From: Bettongia penicillata ogilbyi
Taxonomy: Eukaryota > Chordata > Mammalia > Diprotodontia > Potoroidae
DNA: 64,000 bases
Assembly: GCA_023548195.1 (NCBI GenBank)
Contig: JAJHZJ010000252.1
Coordinates: 3,538,147 to 3,602,146 of the forward strand
Direction of reading: 5' to 3'
Each line of letters begins with the position of its first letter. The first letter of the stretch is position 1. Below are positions 53,278-64,000 of this stretch, piece after piece. The translations under genes were made by a program, and so were the position numbers. Under the pieces are notes generated by a model. It had not been told where the DNA came from and did no database searches. It was given only the letters and a program-made list of their open reading frames with translations.

Positions 53278-54960
53278 TCTATTGAATTTCATCTTCTTAT
53301 AATCTTATTCAACCTATCATTCTAGCCTGTTAAATCTTTTCACGTTTCTGTTACATACTGTGCTAGTGATACTTTCCAGCTTGGTGTCATCTGCAGATTT
53401 GACAAGTACACCATCTATGGCTTCATCGAAGTAACTCATAAAAACTTTGAACAGAAAATAACCTGAAACTTTCCACTTGATATTTCCCTCAGGTTGACAT
53501 CAATCCATTAATGACGAGTCTTTGGTCTAGTCATTCATCTAGTTCTGAATTTACCTAAACTATTGTTCAGTTCATATGTTGCCATCTTATCAAAGAAGCT
53601 TTTACAAGGAGACTAATGACATAATCAACTGCTTTGGGAAAAACTATGGCATTTCTAAAATCTGCAAGTTTAGTAACCCTGTTACTCAATCAATCAATAA
53701 GAATTGATTAAGCTTTTGTAAAATGCCAATCTCCATGGTAAACACTGGGGATGCAAAAAAAAGCAAAAACAGTCCTTATCCTCAAGAAACTTACATTCTA
53801 ATGAGAGAGATTATATATATGTATTGTCATACATATATATATATATGTATAACATGTATATATATGTATATATATATCTGAACACAGGAGGCAAATACCA
53901 AATTAATGGAAGATAACCCTTAATAGGGGTGATACTAACAACTAGGGGTAAGGGTGGGGCACCAGACCAGACTTTCTTGCTTGAGATGAATCTAGGGAAA
54001 AAAATTCAAGGATTCTAAGAGTCAGAGGTTGAGAGGGAGAACATTCCAGAAATAGAGAACAGACAGTGAATAGGCATGAAGACTGAAGATGGTATTATGT
54101 ACTAGGAACACAAGTAGACTGATGTGCTTGAATTGTAGAGTGCATGGGGTAGGACTGGATGCAAGAAGACTAGTAAGGTAGGAAAGGGCCAGATTTGAAG
54201 AGGTTTAAATGTCAAAAAAAGACTGTATCTTAGAGCTACTTTAAGGGACTGTTGAACTTTATTGAATAGGAAGGTGAAATGGTTAGACTTGTTCTTTAGG
54301 AAAATGACTTTGATAGTTGTGTGAATGACAGACTGGATGGGGAGAAACTGGATATAAGAAGTCCAACTAGAAGGTTATTACAACAGTCCATTGAGTGGTG
54401 ATGGAGGCCTAAACTAGAGTTGCGGCCATGTAAGTAGAGAGGAGACATCCTTAAGGAAATGACAGCACTTGGCAACTTACTGGATAAAGAAAGATGGATG
54501 ACACCAGTGTTGAGAACCTGGGTATCCAGAAAGTTGGTGGTGCCCTTAACAGTAAGATGGAAGGTGGGAAGAGGGAAAGTTTTGGTTAGGGTGTAATAGG
54601 TTCTGTGGTGGACATGCAGTATTCAAGATACCTGTGGGACTTCCAGTGTGAAATGTCCAACAGGCAGTTGGTGATGCAGGACTGTCAAAAAAAGGAATTG
54701 CAACTCTTCTGATGCGGTTGGTTCTTAATGAACCCATAATGGATTTTATTGATCATTTCTTTGATCATTACTTCCTTAATGCTCACACACCATCTCTTTA
54801 ATAAATATGTTCCAGACTTTTGTCAGGAATTGAAGACAAGCGCACTATTGGATAGTTAAGAGACGCGTTTCTCTTCCTTTTTTTTTTTTTTTGACATTTG
54901 CCTGTCCCATCCCACAGTGCTTCTTTTATCCTTGCCTTTGAATGGTTACCAACAGTGTCT
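53278..54960 (-). mobile_element. CR1/L3-type LINE RT region, antisense, split by an L2
   Basis: Left part 53278-53690: 'ttgaatttcatcttcttataatcttattcaacc', 'cttggtgtcatctgcagatttgacaag', 'gttgacatcaatccattaatgacgag', 'agtaaccctgttac'. Right part 54690-54960: 'gttggttcttaatgaacccataatgg', 'ccatctctttaataaatatgttccagacttttgtcaggaattgaagacaagc'. The two are consecutive blocks of the family's antisense RT domain, separated by an intact-bordered L2. No frame survives. Confidence 0.85.
53690..54690 (-). mobile_element. L2 LINE nested in CR1/L3, antisense
   Basis: 3' end 'aatctccatggtaaacactggggatgcaaaaaaaagcaaaaacag', 'ctcaagaaacttacattctaatgag', then an AT microsatellite (53800-53878), 'aggttgagagggagaacattccag', 'gttattacaacagtccattgagtgg', to 'gaaatgtccaacaggcagttggtgatgcagg'. 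The short flank 'caatcaatcaataa' at the 3' side is the simple tail of L2. Confidence 0.85.
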
Positions 54961-54989
54961 CCACACCTGGGTCTAGTTCAGCAAAAATA

Positions 54990-55170
54990 ATCAATCAATT
55001 CACTAGCATTTATTAAGCACCTACTCAATTCCAGTTAATAAGCTAGGCGCTAGAAATAAAAAGAAAGGTAAAAAGCAGTCCCTGATCTCAAGGAGCTCAT
55101 AGCTCCCAGATATTGATGGACACAACATGCAAATAATTATGTATAAACATGATATATATGGGATAAATTT
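54990..55170 (-). mobile_element. L2 LINE 3' end, antisense, short
   Basis: 'caatcaattcactagcatttattaagcacc', 'aagctaggcgctagaaataaaaagaaagg', 'tgatctcaaggagctcatagctcc', 'caacatgcaaataattatg'. Confidence 0.85.
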
Positions 55171-57059
55171 GTCCCATCTCCCACCCAAACCTTTCTCACT
55201 CATCAATCATGTAGGTTTTCCAATTAGCAAAGATTTTGTGTATTACCTGCCACGATGTTTCCTCTTTTTGAGGTCCTGATTGGGTAAAAATAACTCTTTT
55301 GCTGCAAAGTATATCTTCAGAGTTCTGGGAAGGCAAGAATGAAGAGATATTTGGAAGTGAGGGACAAAATTGTCTTATGATATGGGCTTACTATATTTGA
55401 AACTCATGTGCCAATATTTTCTTTCTTCCCTGACTTCATCTTTGAAATGGTGGAAGGAATCTTAACTTCACATTTGTTTTAATCCAGATTTATTTTAAAC
55501 TTGCTTTTTTTTTTTTCAGAGAACGTACTCTTCCCCTATGAAGACATTCAACCCCACTCCTTTTTACTAAATGATTTTTAAGATTTCTTGCTCAAGTGTC
55601 TCTGTGCTAACCAACAGGAGTCACTTATAAGGAAAGACACAGACTGTCACTCTCCCTAGCCAAGATGCAATGTCTCTAGGACAAAGAATTAGGGCACAAA
55701 TGTACAATTCTTTGCAAAGCCTTTAAAATCACTCTCATTCCTCCCCTCCTCTTGTACTTTTCCAGATATACTTCTTGTGTGCAACAGCCTTGGCTGAAAG
55801 TCTCTATAATTCAGGTTTGTCCATTTCCCCCACTGGCTTTGCATTGAATTCATTCATACCAGCCTTGGTTGTCTTTCTTTTTTTTTTTTTTTGAGAAGTC
55901 GGATTGGCCCCCTCATTCCGCAAGGATAGTGTTTCTTAAAGGTATGATAAATGAAAGAGGATGCAGTGAGATGGGCCTGGTGCATATGGAATGATTCCAA
56001 TAGATCTCTTGCCTTCATATAGAAAGAATAAATAAACATCTTAGGATACATCTTAGTATTTATAGAACTAGTAAATGAGAAATAAAACAGCAAGTAAAAG
56101 TAGGTTTTGATTGCCTATGTGTTAGTAAAACTCAGTTGGAATAATTTGATTCATGCATGCAAAGATAGCTATAAGTAAATCTTTTTTTTTAAATGTGCAG
56201 AAACTGAAATCTTGAAATAGCCAAAGCAAAATTGTAGGTCATCTGGATTAGCACAGGTGTGAAGAATCAGGCCCCTGAGATCAGATTTTGAGAAGGATGA
56301 TTGTCTGACCTACTGAACTAGACTCCTGAACACTTTTCAAAGCTTGCAGATAAGATTCTGAATAAAGATAGATATCTCAAAGTTCATTTGAACTCCAGCT
56401 TTCCTGGAGTTCCAGCTTTGCCCTGCAGGAAGAGGGCAGGAGGAAATCATCTCATGCAGCCTATTCATAGACAGAGCTTTCCGGGTAGCAAAAGGAGTTG
56501 TCATCCCAAGCAGAAATGCATGGATTTAGGTGCCCATTATCAAGGGGCTATGACAAGGTTTTATGTTCTGTGACACAGATTTTTTTTTCAGGAATAGTCA
56601 TTATAATTAATGACTCCTGCTCTCCCTCACTCTTAGAGAGGGTTCCCCTCTCCAAGGATGCCAGATTGCCGGGCAGACGCTGTCATTCGTTCATTCGTTG
56701 TGAGAACATTCTGGCGGAAGCAGGCAAGGGCATGATATTATGATCCCCAGCACAGGCAGTTCCTGTCTTAGACAGTCGACATACAGATGACCCACGCAAA
56801 CAAATGGCCTCTGTCCTTCCTCCTGCTCCTCCTGGTCTTTCCTCCTGCTACCACAGGAGGTGATTAGTAGACCAACACAAACACAGTTTTTAGAACCTGA
56901 AGGTTCAGAAAGGAAGGAAGGGAAGGAACTGTGAAAAACTGGAATACTTTAGGGCAGCTGAACTCAGACACTGACTCTGAGGCAAGGCTGACCTCTGCCC
57001 CCAGATACTTGCTCCCTACACAGCTTGAATTTTTCCTACTTTGTTCCACTGGCTGAAAA
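55171..57059. other. unassigned DNA, several poly-T runs
   Basis: Poly-T tracts near 55507-55518, 55876-55892, 56182-56190 and 56580-56588 may mark old insertions, but no LINE or SINE body is recognisable next to them. Open frames are short and without domain. Confidence 0.35.
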
Positions 57060-57415
57060 TTTCACCAGCTGGAGATTCCTAAGATCATCTGTTTAGAGCT
57101 GGAAGGGAATTTCGGGGTCAGCTAAGCCAAACCCCTTATCTTATAGATGAGGATGTGAGGCTGGGAGAGCTGACGTGATTTGCCCAGGGCCTTGCAAGGA
57201 GTAAATAAGACCTAGGATTCTAACCTAGGCCTTGTGCTTCCACATCCAAATTCATTCGGATTAAGAAATTCCTTTTTTAAAAAAGAGAAATATGTTAGGA
57301 AGGAATGTGACTTTCTGCAAGTCCCTTCTTCCCTGCGTCTATATTTCTTCATCTGTGAAATGAAAGAAGAGTTTGGAATCAATGATCTCTAAGGTCCCTT
57401 CCAGCCCTATCATTT
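57060..57415. repeat. L3/MIR-type antisense fragment and sense tail
   Basis: 57060-57245: 'agagctggaagggaatttcggggtcagctaagcc', 'cttatagatgaggatgtgaggctgggag', 'ccttgtgcttccac'. 57310-57415: 'ttcatctgtgaaatgaaag', 'gatctctaaggtcccttccagccc'. The order is antisense then sense. Confidence 0.75.
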
Positions 57416-57496
57416 AATTCACACTAAGGAGTGAATGACAAACTAATTGTGTTACTTTCCTCTTAACATCCAGCAGAGATCTTTTGTTCTGCCCTA

Positions 57497-57900
57497 GAGC
57501 TGAGCTGTCTTGATTGGTGGGTAAAAGAACACAAATTCACCTAACCCACTATATCCAGATTGACCCAAATTATCATTGGGTGAAACTGAAGCTTATCCAG
57601 GGGACTTTTCCTCTGCCCTTCCACTCCCCTTTCCCCTTCATCTGTAAAATCCACTCTCCTGGTTGACTACCAGACACCAAATCCTGCTACTCTCACCACT
57701 TTCTTTAGGGAATTGATTCACTAATTTTTAGAAATCTACACTGGGACTGAGCTGTCTTGTTTGGTGGGTGATTGAATACAAACTCAACCTGAACACCATT
57801 TGTAACCAGATCCACTCTATATTTCATAGTCCATTCAGTCATGCACCAGGAAATGGGGACAACCTGGCTTCTTGCATTCTTTCTTTCTTTTTCCTTTCCC
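57497..57900. repeat. imperfect direct repeat, units ~247 bp apart
   Basis: 'gagctgtcttgattggtgggtaaaagaacacaaattcacct' at about 57503-57543 and 'gagctgtcttgtttggtgggtgattgaatacaaactcaacct' at about 57750-57790. Both are followed after ~100 bases by pyrimidine-rich sequence. This looks like an old tandem duplication, or two parts of an LTR-like element. Confidence 0.65.
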
Positions 57901-58059
57901 TCTTGTTGTGGGATGGGTAATTAAAGTGACACTATCATTGCTACTGGGAAGGCTATAGCCACATACTGAGGTTTTGGCTCTATTTACAAGCCATGACTCC
58001 ATAAAAAAGCCCCAAACAACTCCTTTGTTTGGCCACCATTCCCTGATATTTGTTGTCTT

Positions 58060-58440
58060 TACAGGATGTGAGATCTACAGGAGCAAGGACAGTCTCATTT
58101 TTCTATCTGTACTCTTAGTGCTTAGCATAGAGTCTGGCATATAGTTCTTGTTCGGTCATTTTCAGTTGTGTCTGACTCTTCATGACCCATTTGGGATTTT
58201 CTTGGCCAAAATACTGGAGTGCTTTGCTATTTCCTTCTCCAGCTCATTTTACTGATGAGAAACTGAGGCAAACAGGGTTAAGTGACTTACCCCTGGCCAC
58301 ATAGCCAATAAGTGTCTGGGACCAGATTTGATCTCAGGAAGATGAATCTTCTTGACTCCAGGTCTGGCACTGTATGCACTATGGCACCACCTAGCTGCCC
58401 CTAATAGGTGCTTGATAAATACTTTTGTATCCATTGATTG
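58060..58440 (+). mobile_element. L2/MIR-type 3' end split by a SINE
   Basis: 'gtgagatctacaggagcaaggacagtctc...tagcatagagtctggcatatag' precedes the SINE and 'aataggtgcttgataaatac' follows. Without the insert this is the L2/MIR ending 'cagtgtctggcatatagtaggtgcttaataaatac'. Confidence 0.85.
58147..58400 (-). repeat. marsupial CORE-SINE nested in an L2/MIR tail
   Basis: 'ttttcagttgtgtctgactcttcatgacccatttgggattttcttgg', 'gatgagaaactgaggcaaacagggttaagtgac', 'gaagatgaatcttcttgactccagg', 'atggcaccacctagctgccc'. Confidence 0.94.
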
Positions 58441-60244
58441 ACTGGAAAAAAATGGTGGAAGGGAAGTGGGTTGCAAAGTATGGGAGGAACAGTGAACATG
58501 GGAACTTAAAGGTAATGGGAGGTGGGAGAGAGAGCAGGATTAGACGTAAGGAAAGAGGTGTCAAAGACCAAGCTCACTAGCTTCCAAACTTTGCCAAGGT
58601 TCTGAGGTGCTCAGGAAAGGGAAGAGAAACTTTTTCCTTATCCTTTATCATTTTCCGTTCTTGTGCCACTTGACCCTTCTGCTTCTAAAATACAGAAAGC
58701 AGACTAATACTATTAGCACCATATATAAACTATATTAAGTAAAATAGGCTTTTGTGGGCTGGCCTTAGAGTTAACCACCACGTGTTATAATGTTTTCATG
58801 AGGAAGTACTTACACGTCAAACAACCAAATTACCAATGAACTTTTGGAGTGTGATCTATTTATAATTTGGGGATCATATATACATGGATGAAAAAAGTGA
58901 GTCTTAGAAAGGCAAAAACGGCATATTCAAAGTCAGGTAGGGGGAGGATGATAGAAGGATTAAGAAACCTGATGTTTTGGGAGCAGCTTGCTGAAGGCCA
59001 GAAAAACCAAATTCTCTTGGAACTCAAGGAGAGATGAGCTATTGAACTCCTAGCTGAGTCCTTCATTCAGAATTGTGACTAGTAGTTTTGGGACAAGTAA
59101 CCTAAAGTTCTGGAAATCAAAATGAGGTTGGGAAGAAGAGAGTACCTGACCACAACAAAGCTCACCTAGGACATGAAGTGAACCATTTCATACCTTCTGA
59201 AAAAACCCAGTCCACCTTAATCCAATTCAATTCAACAAACATCTCTTTAGCAAGCCAATGTTTTAACTAATTATTCTTCTAAGTGTATGAAAGCCCAGTT
59301 CTGTGCTGCTAAAGGACTCTAAGGGCTGATGTTACCCTAGGGCAAAGATCTAATCACTCCATCCACAGTTACAGTTCTCTTTCTACTCATTGGAGTACAT
59401 ACTCCATCCCTGAGTCATGTCTCCAGCTCAACACTGATGAGGTGATTTGGGAGGTTATGCTGTAGAAACCCAGATACCTATGGTCTGCTATAAAGGGCAT
59501 CCCTGTAGATATTAATTCCCAACAAATGGAGCTTCGGTGGAAACCTAATTATCCATTCTAATGAATGACAAGACTCCAATGATTGAAATAATGCTTGATC
59601 TATTATAATTAGAATGCCACTTGAATCTTAAGTGCTCTGTCCTGTAGATAATTTTGGGACTGAGGACAGTAAAGAAGAAGAAGAGAAGGAGGAGGAGGAT
59701 AAGGAGTAAGTATTTCTTTAGGTCCTTGGGTTCTTGGTCAGAGGATGTGAAAAAGAAGACAGTTAACCATCAGTCCAAAGCTGGGGAACCATTTTTCTTT
59801 CAATGGTCACTGATCCCCAGGAAAATACAAAACTCAAACCAAAAATAACAAAAAGCTACATACAATTAAAAAGCAATTTAAAACTGAGGTTTTATTTTTA
59901 CTTTGAGGGAGAAAAAGAAGTATATAATGTTCAGTTCATTTGCTTTTCAAATCAAGAATAGGTAACAAAATTTAAAAAAAATTGTGTTGGAGTATTTAAA
60001 ATTTTATTCGGTCTCTAATGTAAAGTCAAAGGAGGGAAAGATCCGTTGAGATAAAAAGGAGGGAGAAAGAGGAATAGAGGGAGGGAAGGAAAGAGTAGCA
60101 AAAGAAGGAAAAACATTCCAGGAAGGATAGCCCAGTCTTTGTTCTTTTAGAACTGGCCTACTGCTTCACAATCCATATGCTCTGCCCAATGGTCTAAACA
60201 CCCCTCTTGTTAACTCAGAGCTCACCTTAGAATCTGAAGCAATA
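58441..60244. other. unassigned DNA; small purine-rich tracts
   Basis: A GAA/GGA tract lies at 59668-59706 and a purine-rich stretch at 60045-60115. No interspersed repeat or gene is recognisable otherwise. Confidence 0.35.
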
Positions 60245-60400
60245 CGATTTAGAGCTAAGACTTTGATCATCTAGCTAAACTTGCTCATTTTATAGATAAG
60301 AAAAATGAGGCCCAGAGAAATGGCTTGTCCTACTTCCACTAAAGAGTAGGGCCAGGATTTCTAACCATAAGTTCATTGTTCTTCCTTCTACATTATGCTT
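60245..60400 (-). repeat. L3/MIR-type fragment, antisense
   Basis: 'agagctaagactttgatcatctagctaaac', 'tatagataagaaaaatgaggcccagagaaatgg', 'ttgttcttccttctacattatgc'. Confidence 0.8.
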
Positions 60401-60419
60401 TTCTATTAATATGGCACCA

Positions 60420-60915
60420 AATCAACCAATCAATGGACACTTAATTATTTAGCACCTTCCATGTACCAGGAACTGTGCTAGACACTGGGGAATACAACAA
60501 ATGAATGAAATAATACCTATTCCCAAGGAGCTTATATTCTAATGAGAGACAACAAGAAGATGTATAAGTATGTCATGAATAAATATAAAATGAATTAAGA
60601 CAAATAAATATAGAACAGTTTAATACAAAATAGTTTGCAAGTGAAGGCACTAGCAGTATGTGGCATTCAGATCTTGAGAAAGAGGAGGATATTTCAAGAC
60701 TAAGGACAGACAGTCCAAAAGCACATAGACAGAAGATGGATTGATTTGCTGGATCAAAAAGGGGAGAAAGATGATATACAACAAATCTGGAAATTTAAAT
60801 TGGGACCACATTGGAAAGGACTATCAAAGGTAAATAGAGATGTTATAGTTTATCCTAGAGGTACTAGGGAGTTGGTGGAGTTTCTTAAATAGGAGATTGA
60901 CATGGGGAAGAAGAG
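60420..60915 (-). mobile_element. L2 LINE 3' region, antisense
   Basis: 'ttagcaccttccatgtaccaggaactgtgctagacactggggaatacaac', 'cccaaggagcttatattctaatgag', 'tttatcctagaggtactagggagttggtggag', 'aggagattgacatgggg'. Confidence 0.82.
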
Positions 60916-61179
60916 AAATGAAGAGTCTAGGTGAGAGATGATGAAGATACAAATGTTTTTCTTTGTGAGCAAACAGAAAGGATCAGATATGAGAGATATT
61001 GTAGAGATAGAAATAAAATAAGGCTATTTGGTAAGGTGCATGTAAGTTGGATGATGGAGAATGATAAATTGTGGATAATGCTAAGTTACAAACCTGGGAA
61101 ACTATCAGAATGGTATAGCCTTTGGTAGAAAGAAAGAATTAGAAGAGGAGTGGGGTTGGAGGAAAAGATAATGAATTCA

Positions 61180-61310
61180 GTTTTTCACATGTACAATTGA
61201 TGTTGCTTGCCTTCTCAATGGGTAAGATAGGGAGGGATGGAGGGAAGGAGACAATTTGGATTCCCTTTTTAAAAAAGAATGTTAAAAATGAATAAATAAG
61301 AAACCAAACT
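61180..61310 (+). mobile_element. L1/half-L1 3'UTR end, short
   Basis: 'gatgttgcttgccttctcaatggg', 'ggagggatggagggaaggagacaatttgg' and 'ttaaaaaagaatgttaaaaatgaataaataag' resemble the marsupial L1/HAL1 3'UTR and its A-rich tail. The match is from memory of the family and is short. Confidence 0.5.
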
Positions 61311-61901
61311 GATTAACAGTAAACATATTGTCTAAGCTCCCCTTCTCCTCCAAACCCCTCCCCACTCCCACTGCAAGCAGCTTCTAGTTCTACTTATCAA
61401 TTCAATGGTTTTTTTTTTTTTTATTTCAAGATTATTAACCTCTTCTTTGATTTTCAAAATTTCTATTTTGGAATTTTGAGGTTTTTTTATTTGTGACTTT
61501 TGTAGATTTTTTAAAAAAAAATTTAGTTGTATGTTTAGTTAATTGATTCTCTTTAATTTCTCGATGAGTGTTCAGAGATGTAAGTTTTTCTCTCAACTGT
61601 TTTGGTCAAATATAACGAGTTTTGGTAAATTTGATGTGTGTGTTTGTATGTATGTGTGTGTGTGTGTGTGTGGGCTGACATTGCTGTCACTTTTATTGAA
61701 TTATTGTTTGTCTGATTTGTTCTTTGATCCACCAGTTCTTTAGGATTAAATTAGTTACCCTCCATTTAAATTTTTTAAAAATGTTGAGTATACTTTTCTT
61801 CTGTTCAGTAAAATAATGGATGCAATATTTTTGCTTTTCTGAATTTGTTTATGATGGAGTTTTACACTAGTGCATGACCAATTTTTATAAACGCATATTT
61901 G

Positions 61902-61956
61902 AAACACACACACACATATATATATATATACATACATACATACATACATACATATA
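61902..61956. repeat. (CA)n-(TA)n-(CATA)n compound microsatellite
   Basis: Three short tracts in series within the L1. A (TG)n tract lies at 61637-61673. Confidence 0.93.
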
Positions 61957-63246
61957 CTTTTTTCTATTCTTATTAAGCAATTTCCAGATACAACTTTTCT
62001 AAAAAATCTATTCATGCTTTTAACTTCTCCCTTATCTTTTTAATGGATTTGTCGAGGTCTGCAAAAGGTACAGTGAGGTCCTCAACTATTATAGTTTTGC
62101 TGTCTATTTCTCCCTGTTATTAAATTATTTTTCTTCTGAATATTTAAATTCTGTGTCATTCAGTACATGTATACTAAACATTGATATTATTCATTTTGTG
62201 GTACCTTTAAACATTGAACTGCATTAAATTTCACTGTTTTTCTCTTTTAACCATGTACCCATGTGTATTTTTATGTTTATTTTTAGTTGCCTTATCTGAA
62301 ATCATGATTATGACCTTGGTTTGAGTTTATCTAAAGTATAATAAAGTTTACTTTAGATATTTGTTTAAAATCTTTATATATATTTATGTTTCGGGTGTAT
62401 CTCTTGTAAACAGCACTTTGATTCAGTTTCATAACCCATTCTGCCATCCTCTTCTCTCACATGGATGAGTTCATCTTATTCCCGACTCTGGTCATGATTA
62501 TTGTGCATTTCTCTCAATCATATTTTCTTATATTTTTCTTTTCTTTGCTACCTCACCCCCTCCTTACAAAAAAGGAAATGCTGAAAGAGGAATGTGGGCC
62601 ACACTAGTGCTCTGAAATCAAAGCCATCTATTTCTATTCTACTGACCCTTCTCTTGTGTCTGAGCCCAGACCCCAATCACTGAATCTTATCTTATCTTCC
62701 TTCCAAATCCCACCCTCATTATCCACTCTCTAAAGTCAAAGTTTACTTTGCTTCTGATTTCTCTTGCCAATTCTACCATTCCTTTAAATCTTCCTTTCCT
62801 ATCATCCCTGTCCCCACCTTCTCCTATGCTGAATTTAAGAGTATTTTCTTATCACACTCTGTGTGTATGTTCAACTCTCTTTTGGGTTCAGAAAAGAGTC
62901 ATATGATACTCCTCTCCCCACCCCTAATTCATCCTTCATATTTGCATATTCTTCATATATATCATATAACATATATGTATATATTATCTATCTCATCTCA
63001 TATGTGAGAATTAATAAGTTTGCCTTCTTTCTTCCCTAAAGCATTTCTTTTATTTCTATCCTTAAAATAATTAAATTAGAACACCACTCCCTCCCTCTTG
63101 GAACCTCTGCTTACTGGATTTAACTCCTCCTGTGATCCTTGAAGACATCAAAGTTCTGAAAAAAAGAATTGTTTCTTCTCGATCAGCCCATTGGCTTTTT
63201 ATCATCATTTAATCCCTTCTCATTGCTCAAATACATTTCTCTTTCT

Positions 63247-63502
63247 TGGATTACTAGGTGGTAAAATGGATAGAATGTTGGGTTTGGAGTCAGGAAGACT
63301 CATCTTTGTGACTTCAGATCCAGCCTCAGATACTTTTTAGCTCTATGATCCTGGGCAAGTCACTTAACCCTGTTTGTCTCAGCTTCCTTATAGTAAAATG
63401 AGCTGGAGAAGGAAATGGCAAAACAATTCAGTATTTCTGTCAGAAAAACAAAACCAAATGGGGTCAAGAAGAGTCGAGTATGACTGGGCAGCAGCAACCT
63501 TT
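63247..63502 (+). repeat. marsupial CORE-SINE, full length, nested in L1
   Basis: 'actaggtggtaaaatggatagaatg', 'ggagtcaggaagactcatc', 'atgatcctgggcaagtcacttaaccctgtttgtctcag', 'aatgagctggagaaggaaatggcaaaac', 'caagaagagtcgagtatgactgggcagcagcaac'. Confidence 0.93.
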
Positions 63503-64000
63503 ATCTCTCTAGGTTTCTCTTGTTTCCTAAGCTTGCAGTTCAAGTTTATACTGAATATTATTCTTTGAAACCAGATTGCCTGAAGGTCTTCTATTTCATG
63601 CAGGGTTCATATTCCCCTTTAGGATTATACTCAGTCTTGCAGGGTAAGTTATTTTTGGCTGATGTCATTTAAAAAATGCTTTTAAAATGTTGTATTCCCA
63701 AATTTTTCTCCTTCAAAGAATCTTTTATGATTCTGATAGTAGACTGAATACTTGAATCCCAAGATACTTTATAGAGATGCTTTGTTCTTTTGGAATTGTC
63801 TCATGAGTATCTATAAATCTATATTTATTCATAGTGTTCAGTGTCTTCTATTTCCTCATAACTCTAGCCTCAATTCTGGACTTGAGACTTAGGGCCAAAT
63901 CAGTCTCAGCTTTTGTGCTCTAAAGGAAAAGTCCTTCAAACATTTTCCCCATCAACACACCAGAAGGAAGCATAGTCTTGCCTTTGCCCCTCTTTATTTA

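Larger units (their letters stand above)
61425..64000 (-). mobile_element. old L1 LINE, antisense, continues beyond the window
   Basis: Antisense L1 ORF2 blocks in order: 'cactttgatccaccagttctttagg'-type block (61722), 'gtctgcaaaaggtacagtgaggtcctcaactattatag' (62056), 'ttcgggtgtatctcttgtaaacagcactttg' (62391), 'cccattctgccatcctcttctc' and 'gactctggtcatgattattgtgc' (62485). This is the RT-endonuclease region. 62560-63235 is probably the endonuclease-to-ORF1 interval. 63590-63660 ('aggattatactcagtcttgcagggtaagttatttttggctg') is antisense ORF1 C-terminal/L1-like. A SINE splits it at 63247-63502. Confidence 0.75.

Noticed and set aside
1..64000. CRISPR array, operons, tRNA or rRNA genes
   Set aside because: No regularly spaced identical repeats with unique spacers, no ribosome-binding-site-led gene clusters and no cloverleaf or rRNA-like segment were seen; tRNA-like heads belong to SINEs.

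Overview
This window looks like non-coding nuclear DNA from a marsupial (metatherian) mammal. The evidence is the repeat content. There are many copies of a tRNA-type CORE-SINE with marsupial sequence features (head 'gggcagctaggtgg', body 'gtgtgaccctgggcaagtcactt', reverse form 'gaggaaactgaggcaaacag'), SINEs ending in an RTE-type tail ('gaggaccatgacatca' in reverse), L1 and half-L1-like copies starting 'gggagccaagatggcag', and old L2, CR1/L3 and MIR remnants. No intact host gene, tRNA, rRNA, CRISPR array or prokaryotic feature was found. Nearly all listed open frames are retroelement remnants, microsatellite translations or chance frames. All repeat family assignments come from remembered consensus sequences, not a database search, so coordinates are approximate (about +/-20 bases).

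Layout. 1-9.4 kb: mostly single-copy AT-rich DNA with scattered SINE/MIR pieces, a long (TTCC)n tract, and a candidate short exon at 8559-8611 behind a (CT)n tract. 9.4-13 kb: two L2 LINEs in opposite orientation, each interrupted by a SINE. 13-17 kb: CR1/L3 fragments with an RTE-type endonuclease remnant between them. 17-27.8 kb: SINEs, two L2 fragments, an antisense L1 fragment and an unidentified coding-like stretch near 24.3-24.8 kb. 27.8-29.9 kb: a plus-strand L1/half-L1 copy with a recognisable but broken ORF1 and no ORF2. 31.6-32.3 kb: an L1 3' end. 36.2-42.5 kb: an old minus-strand L1 split by a younger minus-strand L1 that itself lacks the middle of ORF2. 42.5-48.6 kb: RTE-tailed SINEs, a CR1/L3 3' end split by a SINE, an L2 split by an RTE-tailed SINE, and an RTE LINE ORF fragment. 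48.8-50.4 kb: a largely repeat-free island. 50.4-55.2 kb: SINEs, simple repeats and an L2 inserted into a CR1/L3. 55.2-60.2 kb: mostly unassigned, with a SINE splitting an L2-type end. 60.2-64 kb: an L2 3' end and an antisense L1 that runs off the window.

The elements form partner pairs rather than gene pathways: L1 supplies the machinery for half-L1 copies, RTE for the RTE-tailed SINEs, and L2/L3 for MIR-like CORE-SINEs. The main value of the window is its stratigraphy: at least eight nested insertions give a relative age order (CR1/L3 and L2 oldest, then MIR-type SINEs and old L1, then marsupial SINEs and the younger L1). I did not find convincing evidence of a new biological system; the strongest leads are the internally deleted L1, the candidate exon near 8.6 kb and the repeat-free island at 48.8-50.4 kb.
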